A DNA stretch of 64,000 nt from JBAXPV01 sp037132075. GTDB taxonomy: Bacteria; Bacteroidota; Bacteroidia; Bacteroidales; CAIXZF01. The DNA lies in the NCBI GenBank assembly GCA_037132075.1, contig JBAXPV010000003.1:1-64000 (forward strand), given 5' to 3'. Positions 10,101 through 17,216 of the stretch are shown piece after piece. The position numbers were made by a program, and so were the translations under genes. The notes beneath the pieces were generated by a model that was not told where the DNA came from, did no database searches, and worked only from the letters and a program-made list of their open reading frames with translations. Within the stretch, counting starts at the first letter, position 1, and every line of letters starts with the position of its first letter.

Positions 10101-10251
10101 TGTTGTAAAACTCAATAAACTCCAGGGAGTCTCCGGTAGTACCCGATGATGGATCATTGTACATGATTTCAGTGATCACAATAGTTTGTGCCTGTATTTT
10201 TGCAGACAACAAAATACCCAAAAGTAAAATAAGTAGAATTTTGATTCTCAT
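7126..10251 (-). CDS. T9SS-secreted lamin-tail / repeated adhesion-like protein
   Basis: The open frame reaches 10392, but the ATG at 10251 starts a proper signal peptide (MRIKILLILLLGILLSAKIQA) and avoids overlap with the Omp28-like gene, giving 1041 residues. A lamin-tail domain follows the signal peptide (IVITEIMYNDPSSG). Two near-duplicate modules of about 240 residues come next, each with an NSWR/TSWRR-NDG-containing jelly-roll of choice-of-anchor J type followed by a CARDB-like segment. A third, more divergent module begins YPYTQDFEGSTFNGW. The C-terminus (VYPNPAKDFVTI to LKKIIKY) is a type A T9SS sorting domain, so the protein is exported by SprA and its partners and fixed to, or released from, the surface. 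It is last in a four-gene run. Confidence 0.88.
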   Translation of the reverse strand: MRIKILLILLLGILLSAKIQAQTIVITEIMYNDPSSGTTGDSLEFIEFYNNTSAPIVMTGYQITTPVTYTFPSYTLANGQYVVVARHSSVADAFFGITGTQQWTTGSLPNNGGGTIVLKDSLGLTIDSVKYNNAAPWPTPPSGLGATLMLCDPNLDNNVGSNWITSSPQSANSYGVLNNMYIYATPGSGCIVSPTYVPVWAPIPFTENFDSTWINAHWLRDVPNNHWLDNPVIGNTSWRRNDDGISGSWTTATNGAYAISGASGSIHSARFHAANATAGTNGTMNLCLDFTTPGPKRLKFWYMNTSGTDSLNVFISIDSALTFTKLQKFTTATAWEQKQIDLGTSVSTHVVLQFRAYATNASGTSDIGLDGVSITLVQGDDAGITAITQPTPTLSNLTDTVKVNLNNFGSNNLTAAVLGWSVNGVIQPATNWGGNIAPGASENNIVLGTFTFPSTGISKIKAWSSQPNDNTDSDHSNDSTSLNVFYQSYAPIPYFQHFDSAWVSKLGTHDSPDFYWNNVVPTGNNSWRQANDGASAAWTNITNGAYTPAGANNTIQSARFHTAGNASGTKGTMDLYLDFTLPGTKELRFYQMNTNGTDSLAIWISRDGGTTFNYLTKFNIALTWTQRVVLLGDTVSSHVILRFRATANNAGTSDIGIDEVSVNLVQPDAGMLSVVSPFSDCDLSNAEAVTVKVKNFGNLPISNIPVMFDIDGVAGAGIITNTMQPGDTVQYTFTQTVNLSTPGPHVCKFVTAISNDANHNNDSLNVAVYNKPFVSTYPYTQDFEGSTFNGWSSAFITGLNEWALGTPTKTNLNTAHSGVNTWVTGLTANFHNNTNSYVSSPCFDLTTLALPSISVWINIFTNSNSDAMVLEASVNDSAWVKVGDSTFYNSMATNLPVAPPKWAGTNNGWTQYFYTAPALAHKAKVAFRFRFQSNATNNNEGIAFDDFRINDTTSVGIQDIQQNQGFTVYPNPAKDFVTIRFTAAVTNADIQVINELGQAVQSKKVLCQTQESFDLSKLPAGIYGIKVVSNGKTSLKKIIKY

Positions 10252-10321
10252 AATTTTCTTATTGAATGATAAATAAATAGTGATAATATTAGATACTTTG
10301 ACTTTATTGCTCGAAATTAGT

Positions 10322-11206
10322 TTAATTGACCTTAGTCTCAGCAACCTGGAAGACTTCCAGCGTTTCTTTATCATAAATATAAACGACAACATTGCAATGT
10401 TTTGGTACCCAGTCGCTTCCTGCTGTTATTGAATATCCGCTCAGGAAAACCTGCTGATCAACAACAGAAGAAGAATTTAATGCAGTACCCCACATACCAT
10501 TAAATGATTGGCGGAATACACCTCTGTGCTGATAATTAGAAATAACAGGCACTGTGCCAACAATTGAATTGTTGTTTTTCTGTGGTTTGAAAATGCTGTC
10601 TTCAGTCAGGATGACTCCCATTTTAAAGAGTTTGTTGTTTGCTCCGATAAAATGAGTTTTAATATAACATTTAATATCAGTGCCGTTCACGAAGTATGCG
10701 TTTACAGCAATAGAGGCAATGGCAGGTTCCGTTTTAAGTGAATCGACTTTTTCTGCCCAGATGGTAGGAGGGGTTGCCCATTTTGTTGGATCATATTTCT
10801 TCCTGGAAATAAGTCCGTTTGGGTAACCATAATCACCAATTTTAAAATAGCCATCGAGGTTAGTTCCATCTGTGGTCCGGAAGTCATAGGTGAAATCGCC
10901 GGCGCCATCCGGACTAGCAAAAATCCCTGAGTGAATTGAAACGACAACAACTTTTCCGGGATTTGCTTCTTTCAGATCGTGAGCGGTTACGGATGCCGTC
11001 GGGCAATTCGGACATTTATGACCAGTAAATTCTTCAATCAAAACAGATCGTGTTGCTTGAAACGTTGTGCTAAATGTTACCGTATCAATACCGGCTGTAT
11101 CTCCGGCAACGGTATCTCTGAAATAGGGGGAATCTATTTTATCGCAGGAAATGAGCCAAAAGGAGGCTGTGATTAAAAGAGCCAGGAATAAAATCTTCGA
11201 TGTCAT
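10322..11206 (-). CDS. Omp28-like lipoprotein with thioredoxin-type CPNC
   Basis: A 294-residue lipoprotein with signal peptide and lipobox LISC (Cys21). An Omp28-family thioredoxin-like domain contains the redox motif CPNC at 65-68 inside TGHKCPNCPTA. Omp28 proteins are surface-exposed lipoproteins in Bacteroidota, and the CxxC suggests thiol-disulfide chemistry outside the inner membrane. It lies 10 bp after the DUF6029 gene and 71 bp before the T9SS cargo gene. A TlpA-like thioredoxin starts the same run, so the two redox proteins may act on the same substrates. That functional link is inference. Confidence 0.87.
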   Translation of the reverse strand: MTSKILFLALLITASFWLISCDKIDSPYFRDTVAGDTAGIDTVTFSTTFQATRSVLIEEFTGHKCPNCPTASVTAHDLKEANPGKVVVVSIHSGIFASPDGAGDFTYDFRTTDGTNLDGYFKIGDYGYPNGLISRKKYDPTKWATPPTIWAEKVDSLKTEPAIASIAVNAYFVNGTDIKCYIKTHFIGANNKLFKMGVILTEDSIFKPQKNNNSIVGTVPVISNYQHRGVFRQSFNGMWGTALNSSSVVDQQVFLSGYSITAGSDWVPKHCNVVVYIYDKETLEVFQVAETKVN

Positions 11207-11215
11207 GGGTTTGAA

Positions 11216-12874
11216 TTAAAAGCTGCTTGTAATATTGATCTGGAAGCCATTGGAAGCAGGGACAGAGCGGCAAACGCCACCAACACACAATAATCCTGCA
11301 CGCTGACGACCCCAGCTCACTGATATTCGGTTTGTTCCCTTGTTATATGCGAAAGAACCCAGAAAATAATGTATTTGCTTTGATTTCTCAGGATTCCCAT
11401 AGTTGTATTGATCCATTAGTGTAAGTGACCAGGTTGGCGCGATTGAGTACTCGAGCAAAAGCTGAGCCCAGTTTCCTTTATCCTGCTTTGTCCATAATCC
11501 CTGAATCTCAGCATGCAAGGCATTTGTTTCATTCAGCATATAGGTCAGGTCTGCGATGGCAACGTTGGTATAAACCATAGGATCTCCGGGATGGCCTTCA
11601 ATGACATCAATATTGTATACCTGGTTTAGATAAGAAAAAATACTTTTGAATTTTTTATTGAATTTATGGGTGATTTCAATATTGAATTCTTTGAAATAGA
11701 CTTGATCCCCCACTTTGAAAAAATCAGATTGATAACCAAGTGTTCCTGGCATTCCAATGGTGTCAGCATCTTTGGGGTTCGCTTTGTAAAGGCTGTTTAC
11801 TTCACTTAAATTGATGTTAATATCGGTTCCATAATGCCCGCCTAATTTGCGGCCTTTCTTAAATTTATAAAGGATCTCGCCGTAAAAACCCATTTCGCCA
11901 TTGGGTTGGGTGGCATAAGGATAAATTGTTGCGAGACTGTATGCTTGCTGTTTGGTAAGTGAAGGCAGATAGCTCAGGGTCAAAGGACTGCCGGTCACAG
12001 CCCGGTCAGTGCGGAAATTCATATTGTCGATTCTTTTTGCGGAAAGAGAAATGCCAAGCCCTTTTTGCGAATAGGAGGTCTGGAGAAGTAATGCCTGGCC
12101 ATTTTTGTAGATCCAGTTGTTGAGTACTGTCGGATCATTAATCTTGTCAGCGTATTCACCGCTTAAACGAAATTTTCCCCGGCTGATATCAAGTCTGGCG
12201 GATGAAGCGCCTACGTTTTGTGGTAAATTATAGATAGAACCCGGGTCATCTTTTTGAAATTTACTGACAAAGCTCCCCCCGATAATAATATGAGTCTTGG
12301 AGCCAGAGAATGAAGCAATCAAATCATTAAAGTTAATCTCCGCATCAACACCTCTAACCAAACCTTTGGTGCGTGTCCAGTAATAACGTTGATTTCCAAC
12401 CAGGCCTTTGATTGCGATTCCTTTGATGGGTTCGAATTTCAATCGGATCCCGTCAAGCGAATTGTCGATGCCAATGGTTTTATCTTCATAAGTTCGAAGG
12501 ATAAGTCCATTGCCGAATTGCTCATAAAAGTTGCCCACGGTAACCTCCAGGTCATCCTTTTTATAATTAATAAAACGATAAGGGATCCCGTTTCCTTCAT
12601 AGGCCTGGTCGTAGCCAAGCATAGGATTCAGATAGGCCTCGTAACGCAGACCTGCTGTAAAACCACCATTGGTATACAAGAGGTTGAGGTAAGCGTTCAT
12701 TCGCATCTTTTCGTCAACCTTGGGTGCCTCAATTACAGAGTCATTGGAATACAGTTGAGCATTCACTTCAAAGTTTCCATGAACATTGCCGGTGTTAAAG
12801 TTGGCTTGGGCAATTACCCCTTGACGAAAGAAAAATATTGAAAGGGAAATAAGGAGAAGTAAGCGTAGTTTCAT
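11216..12874 (-). CDS. DUF6029 outer-membrane beta-barrel protein
   Basis: The frame could begin at a TTG further upstream (12898), but the ATG at 12874 gives a clean signal peptide (MKLRLLLLISLSIFFFRQGV) and 552 residues. The mature protein is a succession of amphipathic strands (for example NFYEQFGNGLILRTYEDKTI) and ends in an aromatic residue (NGFQINITSSF), the usual outer-membrane insertion signal. Family DUF6029 occurs in Bacteroidota beside TlpA and Omp28 genes, and its substrate is unknown. A late CVGGVC motif near residue 540 is a possible disulfide. The gene starts 28 bp after the TlpA-like stop and is probably cotranscribed. Confidence 0.85.
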   Translation of the reverse strand: MKLRLLLLISLSIFFFRQGVIAQANFNTGNVHGNFEVNAQLYSNDSVIEAPKVDEKMRMNAYLNLLYTNGGFTAGLRYEAYLNPMLGYDQAYEGNGIPYRFINYKKDDLEVTVGNFYEQFGNGLILRTYEDKTIGIDNSLDGIRLKFEPIKGIAIKGLVGNQRYYWTRTKGLVRGVDAEINFNDLIASFSGSKTHIIIGGSFVSKFQKDDPGSIYNLPQNVGASSARLDISRGKFRLSGEYADKINDPTVLNNWIYKNGQALLLQTSYSQKGLGISLSAKRIDNMNFRTDRAVTGSPLTLSYLPSLTKQQAYSLATIYPYATQPNGEMGFYGEILYKFKKGRKLGGHYGTDININLSEVNSLYKANPKDADTIGMPGTLGYQSDFFKVGDQVYFKEFNIEITHKFNKKFKSIFSYLNQVYNIDVIEGHPGDPMVYTNVAIADLTYMLNETNALHAEIQGLWTKQDKGNWAQLLLEYSIAPTWSLTLMDQYNYGNPEKSKQIHYFLGSFAYNKGTNRISVSWGRQRAGLLCVGGVCRSVPASNGFQINITSSF

Positions 12875-12901
12875 GAATCTGATCTTTAGCGATGTCAAAT
12901 A

Positions 12902-13435
12902 CTATTCCTTGGAATCGAGTGGTTCTCCCTTAATTACCTTACGTACGATATTGATAAGTTCCAACTCAGCACCTTCCGAGAACGAAGTGTGTTGCCAGAC
13001 AATCTCACCTTTCCCGTTTAATACAAAGGTATGGGGGACCATATTCACATTCAGGGCTCTTTTGAAGTCCCCGTTCGGATCAAGAATTACCTGGAATTCC
13101 CAGTCTTTGCTGTCGACAAAGGGTTGCACCTTAGCCGTGGAACGGGCATCATCAATAGAAACAGCGACCAGTTTTACTCCGGTTTCTTTTACCCAGTCAG
13201 GATAAACCTCCGCGATGGTGGTAAGTTCCTTGATGCATGGTTTGCACCATAGAGCCCAAAAAGAAACGATCATCGGTTTTCCGTTATTTGTCAAATCCTT
13301 GGTGTTCATGGTTTTTCCGTCAAGCGTCCTGACGTCAACATTCGGAAGGGTGTAGACCTTTTTTTCAGTATCCTGGGCAAATGAAAACTGAAAAATAAAA
13401 ATAGCGAGCAAGGCTGCAATGATTGACTTGTTCAT
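12902..13435 (-). CDS. TlpA-like periplasmic thioredoxin
   Basis: A 177-residue TlpA/ResA-family protein. It has a signal peptide (about 1-20), then a thioredoxin fold with active site WCKPC (C64, C67) in SFWALWCKPCIKEL and a late cis-Pro loop (NMVPHTFVLNGKGEIVW). Such proteins reduce or isomerise disulfides outside the cytoplasm. It is the first gene of a run ending with an Omp28-like CPNC lipoprotein and T9SS cargo, which suggests a dedicated thiol pathway for surface proteins. An exact -7 element lies 30 bp upstream of the start. Confidence 0.92.
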   Translation of the reverse strand: MNKSIIAALLAIFIFQFSFAQDTEKKVYTLPNVDVRTLDGKTMNTKDLTNNGKPMIVSFWALWCKPCIKELTTIAEVYPDWVKETGVKLVAVSIDDARSTAKVQPFVDSKDWEFQVILDPNGDFKRALNVNMVPHTFVLNGKGEIVWQHTSFSEGAELELINIVRKVIKGEPLDSKE

Positions 13436-13464
13436 AAAGATATTGAGGTTTTTAAATAAGGTGG

Positions 13465-13472
13465 CAAAATTA
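13465..13472 (-). promoter_or_regulatory. -7 promoter element for the TlpA/DUF6029/Omp28 run
   Basis: Read on the minus strand this is TAATTTTG, an exact match to the Bacteroidota -7 consensus TAnnTTTG, about 30 bp before the TlpA start. I do not see a convincing TTTG -33 element. Confidence 0.5.
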
Positions 13473-13516
13473 ACAATAAATTAACTATATTCTCCTGCGT
13501 AAAACAACAAAGATGC

Positions 13517-14506
13517 TCAAATATGGATCTCCAAAATTCTTGCCATAGAATGCGGGAAAAGCTTGACGCTACGGATTATATTTGGAAGGAGTACAGCTTC
13601 TCCCCGTCGCATTGCTATAGGACCGGTTTCATGCAGAAGCTCAAAGGCGCCATCAACACAAAGGTAAATCACAAAGGAATCGAGTTCTGTATAGTTTTTA
13701 ACCAGGGGTTTTTCTAAGTGGATGAGGTTCGTAACAAAGTGATTGTTATGAACCAGATTCACTGTGCCATTCGTCTTCTCCTGGTAAAGGCTTTTGTATT
13801 CTGAGAGTACTTTATAATCAATGGCTTCCATGGCAAGGTCCGTATGCAGTTCACGTCCAAGTCCTTTGTCGTCAGTTCTGTCCCAATCATAAATACGGTA
13901 GGTCACGTCAGAAGTTTGCTGGATCTCGGCAAGCAGCAAGCCAGGGCCCATGGCATGAACCCTTCCTGTTGGCGTAAAAAAGGCATCACCCTGCTTCACT
14001 TTCTCGATGTTAAAGAGGTCTCGAATCTCATCGCCCATCCTTTTTAGCTCGATAATTTTTTTGAACTCAGCGGGATCAATCTTTTTCTTGAAGCCAGTCA
14101 GGATCTCTGCTTGTTCTTCTGCTTCCATAATATACCACATCTCCGCTTTGCCATGTTGCTTATGGCGTCGCATGGCCAATGCGTCGTCAGGATGGACCTG
14201 GATAGAAAGAAACTGGGTAGTGTCGAGGAGTTTCAGCAGAATAGGAAACTCATTTTCAAAACGTTCATAGACCTCATCTCCAACCAGATCCCCCATATAT
14301 ACCTCAATCAGTTCATTCAGCTCATTGTCTTTTAAAAAGCCATTGACTACGACGGTTGGATTTTCTGCAACACCAGAGATAAGCCAGGCTTCCCCGCAAT
14401 TTGAGAGGGGAGCATAATTATATCCGAGCACAGAATTGATTTTATTTCCGCCCCAGATCTTATCCTTGAATACAGGTTTAAACTTTAATGGATAAAGCTC
14501 ATTCAT
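13517..14506 (-). CDS. manA: Mannose-6-phosphate isomerase, class I
   Basis: Zinc-dependent interconversion of mannose-6-phosphate and fructose-6-phosphate, feeding GDP-sugar synthesis for surface glycans. The ATG at 14506 (MNELYPLKFKPVFKDKIWGG) matches the usual N-terminus, giving 329 residues. The further upstream ATG lies on the predicted promoter. Zinc-site motifs are present: QVHPDDALA, then GKAEMWYI, then a cupin His in GRVHAMGPG. It diverges from the magnesium operon and shares with it a mirror-symmetric -7 element. Confidence 0.92.
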   Translation of the reverse strand: MNELYPLKFKPVFKDKIWGGNKINSVLGYNYAPLSNCGEAWLISGVAENPTVVVNGFLKDNELNELIEVYMGDLVGDEVYERFENEFPILLKLLDTTQFLSIQVHPDDALAMRRHKQHGKAEMWYIMEAEEQAEILTGFKKKIDPAEFKKIIELKRMGDEIRDLFNIEKVKQGDAFFTPTGRVHAMGPGLLLAEIQQTSDVTYRIYDWDRTDDKGLGRELHTDLAMEAIDYKVLSEYKSLYQEKTNGTVNLVHNNHFVTNLIHLEKPLVKNYTELDSFVIYLCVDGAFELLHETGPIAMRRGEAVLLPNIIRSVKLFPHSMARILEIHI

Positions 14507-14558
14507 GTGAATATGTTTTTGTAAATCTACTCTTTTTTTATTTTCCAGCAAAAAACTG

Positions 14559-14574
14559 TACTTTTGCAAACATA
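14559..14574. promoter_or_regulatory. Mirror-symmetric bidirectional -7 element between manA and the magnesium operon
   Basis: TACTTTTGCAAACATA reads TAnnTTTG on both strands: 14559-14566 rightwards and 14567-14574 leftwards. The leftward (manA) half has a TTTG -33 element at 14592-14595 (complement) with a 17-bp spacer and is clearly a good promoter. The rightward half has no obvious -33. Both cannot be occupied by polymerase at once. Expected transcription starts are near 14562 (manA) and near 14571 (magnesium operon). Confidence 0.65.
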
Positions 14575-14690
14575 AACCAAAAAAGTAATTTCAAAATGGA
14601 CGAAGGACCTGCGAGTCGTTTGATTAATTAACCCCGACGGGGGCGTCCATCATTTGGTCACCTTCCGTCGTTAAAACGGGAGGATGTTTC
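14572..14690 (+). promoter_or_regulatory. Candidate Mg2+-responsive leader RNA with alternative structures
   Basis: Two sets of pairings compete. State A: ATGGACG (14596-14602) pairs with CGTCCAT (14644-14650), and CCTTCCGT (14661-14668) pairs with ACGGGAGG (14676-14683), burying the GGAGG Shine-Dalgarno of the first gene in an 8-bp stem with a 7-nt loop. State B: 14600-14606 pairs with 14661-14668 (7 bp, one bulged C), which excludes both state-A stems and frees the GGAGG. A CCCC/GGGG hairpin (14632-14643) sits inside the first stem. This is the layout of a translation-controlling riboswitch or leader-peptide attenuator. The ligand and direction are inferred only from the downstream genes. 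It does not resemble the M-box. Confidence 0.6.
14596..14631 (+). CDS. Putative 11-codon leader peptide (MDEGPASRLIN)
   Basis: An ATG in A-rich context opens an 11-codon frame ending in TAA. The start codon lies in the 5' arm of the first leader stem and codons 2-4 form the alternative arm, so translating it would remodel the RNA. An acidic pair directly after Met followed by Gly-Pro resembles the N-termini reported to destabilise elongating ribosomes at low Mg2+, as in enterobacterial MgtL. The reading frame may be fortuitous, since the evidence is only position and composition. Confidence 0.4.
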   Translation: MDEGPASRLIN

Positions 14691-15953
14691 ATGACCTCAT
14701 TAAAAACTTTTTATCTCAGCCGAATCCTTGGCAATAAAGTAGTTTCCGAACAGAGAAAGGCTGTAGGGAAACTCGAAGATCTTGTTGTCGACCTGAACCA
14801 GGTCAGGCCCATGGTGTTTGCTCTCAAGGTTCGGTTCGGGAGCACTTCTATTCTGATTGATTTTTCACATGTCTCAATATTTAAACAAGATAGCAGTTAC
14901 GTAGTTCAGTGTCACCAACTTGTTGAAGTCACTGTCCCAAAAGAAAATGCGCTTTTCCTGGCAAAGCATGTCATGGATCGGCAAATTGTTGATATCGATG
15001 GGCGTAAGCTGGAAAGAGTCAATGATCTTCGTTTGGCATTCTTATCATCAGGATTATTCGTCGTTGCTGTCGATGTCGGAATTGAGGGTTTGTTGCGCCG
15101 CTTGAGCGTAGCAAGGCCTATCAACAAGACCTTGAAACCTTTTGGAAAACAACTCCCGAGCCGAATGATCCTTTGGGATGATATCGCCGCAATCAGTCCT
15201 TCACAAGAGGGAATCAAACTTGGAAAAGAACAGTCCAAGCTTAGTACCCTACACCCCTCTGACCTTGCTGATATTCTTGAGGACCTGGATCACAAGACTC
15301 GTATTGCGATCTTTTCTGAACTGGATGAAGAAAAAGCCGCCGACGTTCTTGAGGAAATGGAGAATGAGACTCAGATCTCCATGCTGGAAAGCCTCAGTAC
15401 AGAGAAAGCTGCTGACGTTCTCGAGAAGATGCCTGCTGATGAAGCTGCTGACATTCTCGATGACCTTGAAAAGGAACGTGCCGATGAACTTCTTGACGAA
15501 ATGGAAGAGGAAGCCTCTGAAGAAGTTCGTGAACTCATGGACTATCCTGAAAATACCGTTGGCAGTCTTATGTCAACCGAGTATTTTTCTTTTCATGAAA
15601 ACATGACTGTAAATGAAACGATCATGGAGCTACGACGGATGCAACCCCCTTCCGATACGATCTACTATCTCTATGTCCTGGATGATCAGGAGAAACTCGT
15701 TGCCACTGTTTCCCTCCGCGACCTGGTCGTTGCAAATCCTGAGACAAAATTGCATGAGATTATGAACCGGAAAGTCATCAAGGTCGAAGATTATGACAGG
15801 ATTGATTCCCTGGGAGAGATTATCTCTAAATACAACCTGATCGCTATTCCTGTCGTTGATGAGGAGGAGCATATGGCCGGTATTGTAATCATTGATGACG
15901 TAGTTTTTACGCTGATGAAAGCCCGCAAACGCAAGGTGCTAAAGGAGGATTAG
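14691..15953 (+). CDS. Soluble PRC-barrel / MgtE_N / CBS-pair protein (MgtE without its channel)
   Basis: A 420-residue protein. Residues about 1-165 form PRC-barrel-like halves (VGKLEDLVVD; DGRKLERVNDLRL). Residues about 183-290 are an MgtE intracellular N-domain, with DLADILEDL, then AADVLEEM, AADVLEKM and AADILDDL, ending YPENTVGSLMSTEYF. Residues about 295-410 are a CBS pair. MgtE channels have the N-domain and CBS pair followed by five membrane helices; here the protein simply stops. In MgtE these acidic modules bind Mg2+ and gate the pore. I infer that this protein senses Mg2+ and gates the NRAMP-type carrier encoded 3 bp downstream. Translation starts from a GGAGG buried in the leader hairpin. 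Confidence 0.85.
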   Translation: MTSLKTFYLSRILGNKVVSEQRKAVGKLEDLVVDLNQVRPMVFALKVRFGSTSILIDFSHVSIFKQDSSYVVQCHQLVEVTVPKENALFLAKHVMDRQIVDIDGRKLERVNDLRLAFLSSGLFVVAVDVGIEGLLRRLSVARPINKTLKPFGKQLPSRMILWDDIAAISPSQEGIKLGKEQSKLSTLHPSDLADILEDLDHKTRIAIFSELDEEKAADVLEEMENETQISMLESLSTEKAADVLEKMPADEAADILDDLEKERADELLDEMEEEASEEVRELMDYPENTVGSLMSTEYFSFHENMTVNETIMELRRMQPPSDTIYYLYVLDDQEKLVATVSLRDLVVANPETKLHEIMNRKVIKVEDYDRIDSLGEIISKYNLIAIPVVDEEEHMAGIVIIDDVVFTLMKARKRKVLKED

Positions 15954-15956
15954 CCT

Positions 15957-17216
15957 ATGAATGCCATCGCTACAATCAAATCAAAAAGAATCAGTCTCTG
16001 GAAAAGACTGGCGATCTTTATGGCGATCCTCGGACCGGGTATAATCACTGGAAGTGTCGATAATGATGCCGGGGGAATTACCACCTATTCTGTCGCAGGT
16101 GCTGTATACGGATATAATCTTCTCTGGACGCTTGTTCCGGCATTTTTTGTTCTGGTTGTTATCCAGGAAATGAATGCACGGATGGGAATCGTCACAGGCA
16201 AGGGACTTGCAGATCTCATCCGTGAGAACTCAGGTTTGAAAGCAACTTTTTTTATTTTTCTTGCCCAGCTGACAACCGATATTGGCAATACTACCACTGA
16301 ATTCGCCGGTGTAGCAGGTAGTATGCAGGTATTTGGAGTGAGTAAATATATAAGTGTGCCCCTGGTGGGAGTCGGGGTCTGGTTCCTGGCTGTCAAGGGG
16401 AATTATAAACTTGTTGAGCGTGTATTCCTGATATTCAGTGTCTTCCTACTATCTTACGTTATTTCCGCCATTATGGGAAAACCTGAATGGGGCGAAATCG
16501 GTCATTCCATGATACACCCGAAAATCGATATGAACCTGGCTTACCTGGTCATCGTCGTCGGTATCATCGGAACCACCATAGCACCCTGGATGCAGTTTTA
16601 TATGCAGTCAGCTGTAATTGAAAAAGGATTGAAAATCAAAGATTATAAATATACTTTGGTAGATGTCATCATTGGTTGTATCGTTACGGTTGTCGTTGCC
16701 TTCTTTATTATTGTCGCCTGTGGAAGTACTTTGCATCCTAAAGGAATCCTAATAGGTGAAGCAAAAGATGCTGCAATGTCACTAAAACCATTAGCCGGGG
16801 ATTTTGCAGCCTATATTTTCGCTTTTGGCTTGTTTGTGGCTTCGGTTTTCTCTGCAACGATTTTACCGGTTGCCTCATCCTTTTACATCTGTCAGGCCTT
16901 CGGTTTCGAAGCGGGCATCGACAAATCCATGAAGGAAGCGCCCCAGTTTTATGGTCTGTATTCCTTTATGCTTTTCATTTCCATGGTAGTGATCCTTTTG
17001 CCAAATGCCCCTTTGATCAAGATAACACTTTGGTCTCAGGTGCTCAATGGAATGCTGCTCCCTGTAGTCCTGGTTTCAATGATGTTGCTTATCAATAAAG
17101 AAGAAATCATGGGAAGCTGGGTCAACAAAGGATGGCAGAATATCATTGGTTGGGGAACTGTTGCCATCCTGATTGGTCTTTCCATGACACTTGTTATCCT
17201 TAATATTTTCGCATAA
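15957..17216 (+). CDS. NRAMP-family divalent metal transporter, NRMT-like (probable Mg2+)
   Basis: A 419-residue membrane protein with about 11 helices and the NRAMP/SLC11 (LeuT) fold. TM1 begins canonically (LGPGIITGSV), but the DPGN metal motif reads DNDAG at 35-39. In TM6 the MPH motif reads APW (209-211) within GTTIAPWMQFYMQSAV. The TM6 Met is the soft ligand that lets ordinary NRAMPs favour Mn2+ and Fe2+. Its loss is a feature of the NRAMP-related magnesium transporters, so Mg2+ is the likeliest substrate. The gene lies 3 bp after an MgtE-type sensor gene, which supports that reading. A GGAGG in the 3' end of that gene serves as ribosome binding site. Confidence 0.82.
   Translation: MNAIATIKSKRISLWKRLAIFMAILGPGIITGSVDNDAGGITTYSVAGAVYGYNLLWTLVPAFFVLVVIQEMNARMGIVTGKGLADLIRENSGLKATFFIFLAQLTTDIGNTTTEFAGVAGSMQVFGVSKYISVPLVGVGVWFLAVKGNYKLVERVFLIFSVFLLSYVISAIMGKPEWGEIGHSMIHPKIDMNLAYLVIVVGIIGTTIAPWMQFYMQSAVIEKGLKIKDYKYTLVDVIIGCIVTVVVAFFIIVACGSTLHPKGILIGEAKDAAMSLKPLAGDFAAYIFAFGLFVASVFSATILPVASSFYICQAFGFEAGIDKSMKEAPQFYGLYSFMLFISMVVILLPNAPLIKITLWSQVLNGMLLPVVLVSMMLLINKEEIMGSWVNKGWQNIIGWGTVAILIGLSMTLVILNIFA

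Noticed and set aside
10252..10392. Longer N-terminus of the T9SS cargo protein
   Set aside because: It would overlap the Omp28-like gene and bury the signal peptide 47 residues inside the protein.
14572..14690. M-box (ykoK) or yybP-ykoY riboswitch upstream of the magnesium operon
   Set aside because: The leader is too short, and I see none of the conserved loop sequences of either class. It is reported as a new candidate structure instead.
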